A stretch of DNA of 64,000 bases, taken from the NCBI GenBank assembly GCA_030248195.1, contig JASAND010021394.1, forward strand, positions 1-64,000, given 5' to 3'. The translations under genes were made by a program, and so were the position numbers. This document shows positions 31,843 to 64,000 of this stretch, piece by piece. How positions within the stretch are numbered: the stretch's first letter is position 1; each line of letters opens with the position of its first letter. The DNA comes from Trissonchulus latispiculum. Lineage: Eukaryota > Nematoda > Enoplea > Enoplida > Ironidae. The notes beneath the pieces are model-generated. The model was not told the origin of the DNA. It was given only the letters and a program-made list of their open reading frames with translations, and ran no database searches.

Positions 31843-32405
31843 TATGACCAAGACTGCATAATTGCACTAAGAGTAAGCTACTAGAGGGCTTCTGTTCTTG
31901 GCATTGCGTAACGGAGCTACGTCCAAAATACGAGAATGTTCCCCCGTTTGGTGGGAGGGTAGCAAAAAGAGGTCCCCGTTTGGAGGAGGGGGGGGGGGGG
32001 TAGCCAAACGGGGACCCATTTTGGGCTGGGGTTGCCAAGTCAGTCTAAGATTGACTGAATCTTGATTGGCTGTTGGCGACCTCCCTCCCAAACGGAGACC
32101 CCTTTTTGCTTATTCCCCCCACCCAACCAAACGGGGACCTCTTTTTGCTACCATCCCACCAAACCGGGATCAGTTTTGGAAATAGACAGAAACTACCGTA
32201 ATCCTCTGCTCTACCCCCACCAAACGGGGAGGGGGTCTCTGCAATCTGATTGGCTGTTGGCTACCCCTCCCCCCAACAGACAGGGAACATTCGCGTATTG
32301 TGGGCGGTGCACCGGTTCCTAATGCATTGAACAAAAGCCCTCTAGTGCCTCTAGTGGCTTGGCTACTCTTCTTATATACAGTGCAATTATGCACTCTTGG
32401 TATGA
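31843..32405. mobile_element. Foldback element, CCAAGAG family, copy 2
   Basis: The element (31848-32400) begins CCAAGACTGCATAATTGCAC and ends GTGCAATTATGCACTCTTGG. TATGA is duplicated outside both ends (31843-31847, 32401-32405). Inner arms CTAGAGGGCTTCTG and CAAAAGCCCTCTAG are also inverted. The centre holds C-rich and G-rich runs built on CCAAACGGGGACC. No ORF. Same 8-base terminus and same 5-bp duplication length as the element at 19024-19589. Confidence 0.82.
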
Positions 32406-34385
32406 CCAACACCCTCATTCATTATAATTGAATCATTACAACAATTAGAGTCTTTTTGAATTTAGCCCCAACCCATATATACGCTTGCTTCACTTGTGTG
32501 CTGAGTGCTGACTCATCGGCGAGCGCAGATTTAGTGCTTATTTTATGATGTGTCTAGCTTATGTCTTTTAACAGATTCAAGTCCATTTTTAATTCATCAT
32601 ATGCACATACATACAACATACACATTCAACATACATATACCGTGCATATAAACTAATAAAATATCATAAAATAGGATACGTACCACTTAAAATACAACAG
32701 CATATTACGATAATTTCAGAATTTTTATTTTCATTTCATTTTAAGCATTTTCATCGAAAACGAGGGTCAAATGAAGCTATGATGATGGGTCACTACAACA
32801 CATCCAACCCAAAAAATTAGGGCTAAGTTAACACAACACGCATTAAAAAATTTATAAATACTAAAGTTACCAGCGACTGGGGATAACTATGAGTAAGAAA
32901 AGAAAACAGAAAATAGGCAGGAAACCCACAATTTCTGTGTCAGATTTGACAAAATTAGTTAAAACACTCAACCATTTTCAATATTAAAACGTCCGTCTCA
33001 ATAACCGATGAAAATAAGTTAATAAAAGATGAAAATAGAAAACAAGACAACGTCAGTGCAGAAACAACATAACTAAAAACTGAAAATGACAATACTTCAA
33101 ACGAAAGCAGATCGTTACGTTTTTCTTCTTATCCTATTCGATCGATATGGCCATATGTTTATTGACGAACCGTAGGGACTTTTGAATTATATACTGAATA
33201 ATCGCTCAGAAGACCGAATTTTAAAAGATTTTCCGGCTCCGCTACGCTATTTTTTTACGGTTACTTTAAAAATTACAAAATGTTTAGCATATACATTTGT
33301 AGAAAACCTTCGCTGAAGTTTCCCTCAAAGAAACGGTTCCGCCCTCTCTCCGGCCCCCGAAAAGAAAAATTCTCCAGAATAAGCCCAAAAAATAAAATAC
33401 AGTACAACTAAAGAAGAACAGAAATAACTGTAGCAAGGGAAATCATGACACAGTCTAGAGTAGGTAAGCTTGCAATACAAGGATTAAACATTCAACAAAT
33501 AAGGAACTTTTAACCAACACACACTCGAAAGCGAAGTCAGGCGGAATTTCACTTCGGAAGGGTAGCAAAATCTTATCAAAACATATTAATTCTACTGTTG
33601 TATATATCGTCAATTTTTATCCTCAGTGTTTTAGGACAATGCTTGCACTTTCGTTTTGCCTACTACTTTATTTACCAAGGCAGCACCCAGGATGAGGGTC
33701 TCAGGGGCCCACACTCCCTTTTGGAGTGCCTAAAGGAACAATGTTGCTAACCTTGCAATGTTGCTAATATTGCAAAATCAGACTGAAACACTTCGGTCCT
33801 TGGGGGCGCCATAAATGTACTTTTCCTTAGGACTGAAAATTCAACATTTTAAGCTCTTGAATTTCTGGGAACGGGGGCTGAGCTCCTAGTCTCCTACGTT
33901 TTTAAAATAGTTGCCACTTTGTTCGAATATCTTCACTGAGAAAATTTAGGAATTGATACACGTTTTGTGGCGAAAATGCAAAACAGCCTCAACATCAGGG
34001 GGGGGGGCTCCCCGAACTTAAAAATCCTTGGTGCGGGCTTGTTGACTAATCTTAATTGACTGGTTAAAGACCCACCCAAAATAACAACTGCATTTAAAGG
34101 TAACCCACTCATATAAAATATTAATTTTCTGAAGTGTTGGCAACGCTACAGAAAGAACAACAATAGAGAGTGTAATTAGCCAAAGATTGACCAAAAGAAG
34201 ACAGCATCGTACAAAACTAGTCATTTCCTTTCCTGGATAAACTGCCGATCTCAAGATAGCGTTTACTCCTGCAGTATATATAAGATTTGTTAAAACCTAA
34301 CTAAAAAATTCAAACTAAAATAGGGAACCCAAACAATTTTTACACAATATTTTGTATCTTATTTAATTTTAATTCGTTATTTCAG
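32406..34385. other. Unassigned intergenic sequence
   Basis: AT-rich. Several short ORFs on both strands show no motif. No gene or RNA gene recognised between the rhomboid gene and SMG1 except the possible exon at 34386. Confidence 0.35.
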
Positions 34386-34534
34386 GCTGATTTGTTAAAT
34401 ACAATTGCCGGAATTCCAGTTCCAATTGCCGGAACTACTGAAAGCGATTCTTTGAGCAAAGTGAACGATACGAAAAATTCGGTCAAAATATTAATTAAAT
34501 ACTTAATGCACAACAAATCGTAATGAAAAAGCAG
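34386..34534 (+). other. Possible orphan terminal exon
   Basis: After a TTATTTCAG acceptor, an open frame reads ADLLNTIAGIPVPIAGTTES and continues to a TAA at 34521, with a GCAG/GTAATT donor at 34534/34535. It could be an alternative 3' exon of the upstream rhomboid gene or chance. No donor in the rhomboid exon 8 gives an obvious partner. Confidence 0.25.
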
Positions 34535-35366
34535 GTAATTTCAATTAATTAAAACCGGATCGCATTAAGTTTTGTCAGAAAACACAGAATTAGTCAAATA
34601 GTTAATAACATTTAACAATTTTACTATTAATTATTAATCAGCAATAATCGCGCATTTTGAACAATTAGAGGTTGCAAAGGAGTAGCCCACAACCACAAAA
34701 TAAACATACACCACAAAAAATAAAGTTCAAACAACTACATATATAATAAACCAAAACAAAAAGAGCACAACACCAAAACAACTATCAACCGCAATTACTT
34801 TGTCGTCGCCAACAATTTAAGTACGTACGTACGCATTAACAATTGCAGTGGATTACAAGAATAAATAGGTTGTAATCATAGTTCGCACAGTCTGTAGCGT
34901 AGAGGCATTTTGTCAACAAGACTGACCGGGACTGACCGGACCCTAACACAGAACCCCAACCAGAAATGAGCTAATCAATTTCTGGAGGGAAGTGGGCCGG
35001 GGGAGGGGGGGGGGTGAAAAATTAACCAAAAGGAAACAGCAGGACTCCAAAGATGAACAATAAACTGATTAGGATTGGAGGCCGGCAGAGCACCCAGATA
35101 AATTCCAGAAGGAAATTCACTGAGAGAGGGGGGACGGGGGATCAGCGCGCGACGGGGGGCGCGCTTGAAACCACAGATTAACAAGAAAGCTGGCACCCCC
35201 TTGAAAAAGGGGAGGTAAATGAGGATGGGTAACCTCCTGGTAAAGCCAACCGGTAATGCCCTGATGTTGGGACACTGGGCCTAAAGGAGGAGCCACCGGG
35301 CCATACCAAAGAAATGGCCAAAATATGATCGGCGAGAAACCCAAATATAGCCACTCTCATTCGGCA
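34535..35366. other. Presumed SMG1 3' UTR and intergenic DNA
   Basis: Lies downstream of the SMG1 stop codon (minus strand) and contains G-rich runs near 34985-35015 and 35128-35160. No gene seen. Confidence 0.4.
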
Positions 35367-63620
<28,254 letters not shown>

Positions 63621-64000
63621 CTGAAATGAAAAGAAGCGATTTTTGAAGCACCTACATGTACATAATTAGGATACAGTCGTAACACTTAAGTTAATGCAAA
63701 AAGTACAAAAGAAACAGCGAATCATTATCTAAAAAAATAACCAAACACAGTTAGCACCATGCAAAAACGATGAGAGTGTGGGGGCGCTGTTTTTGTTTTT
63801 CGCTTAGAATTGTGAAATTGAGCCAAGTGCTCTGAACAAAGCGAATACTTAGAGTTACTGAGCTACAGTCTACTCAAGTAATAATCATGCACACCTAAGA
63901 AAGCTCTTAAGAAAAAAAAGAAAAAATGGTGCAAACTTAGCGTCAAAGAGGTGTAGCGGGACAAGCCGACAAGAGAAATTTTTTCCAACCAAAAACGCAA
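63621..64000. other. SMG1 intron sequence to the window edge
   Basis: No exon with consistent phase was found here. Confidence 0.4.

Overview
The window is nuclear DNA from a multicellular animal, probably an invertebrate. It has spliced genes with GT-AG introns, metazoan protein families (an SMG1 kinase and an EF-hand rhomboid protease), and a dense load of animal-type transposable elements: DIRS-like, two LINEs, a Penelope-like element, and several terminal-inverted-repeat (TIR) or foldback elements. No sequence feature fixes the phylum. Exons are visibly richer in GC than the AT-rich introns, and long runs of G or C are frequent.

Layout. 0-2.7 kb: degenerate G/C-run and TCGGAAAA-type repeats with a clear ~460-bp tandem duplication. 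3.6-6.6 kb: a broken DIRS-like retroelement (reverse transcriptase, then RNase H) split by a ~1.6-kb repeat-rich insertion. 7.6-8.1 kb: a GTTAAC-rich repeat cluster. 8.4-14.3 kb: a non-coding stretch packed with perfect hairpins. At least seven have different stems but a loop of the GTAACAA/GTAGCAA type, and the block also holds an eight-unit GGCC mini-palindrome array. 14.3-15.2 kb: a long-TIR foldback element. 16.1-18.5 kb: a two-exon gene for an unrecognised secreted protein. 19.0-19.6 kb: a foldback element with a 5-bp target duplication. 22.6-30.8 kb: an eight-exon EF-hand rhomboid protease of about 408 residues on the plus strand, with a hAT-like element and a TTAA-flanked element in its introns. 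31.8-32.4 kb: a second member of the foldback family.

35.4-63.6 kb is the 3' part of SMG1 on the minus strand, convergent with the rhomboid gene. I could join 22 exons in a consistent phase, giving about 1,578 residues: end of the helical region, kinase domain, a long (~1,040-residue) insertion and the FATC tail. The 5' end lies beyond the window. Its introns carry an apparently intact CR1/jockey-type LINE with a zinc-finger ORF1 (minus), a TTAA-flanked element, and a nested pair in which a Penelope-like element with an N-terminal GIY-YIG domain has inserted into the RT of a second LINE (plus), leaving a 7-bp duplication.

Functionally, SMG1 (nonsense-mediated decay kinase) and the rhomboid (intramembrane serine protease) are ordinary host genes. 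The features most worth a second look are the hairpin block at 8.4-14.3 kb, the pseudoknot-capable terminal repeat of the Penelope-like element, and a conserved ~50-bp motif shared by several TTAA-type or unclassified repeats. All exon boundaries were read by eye from splice consensus and phase; none was checked by computation or transcript data.
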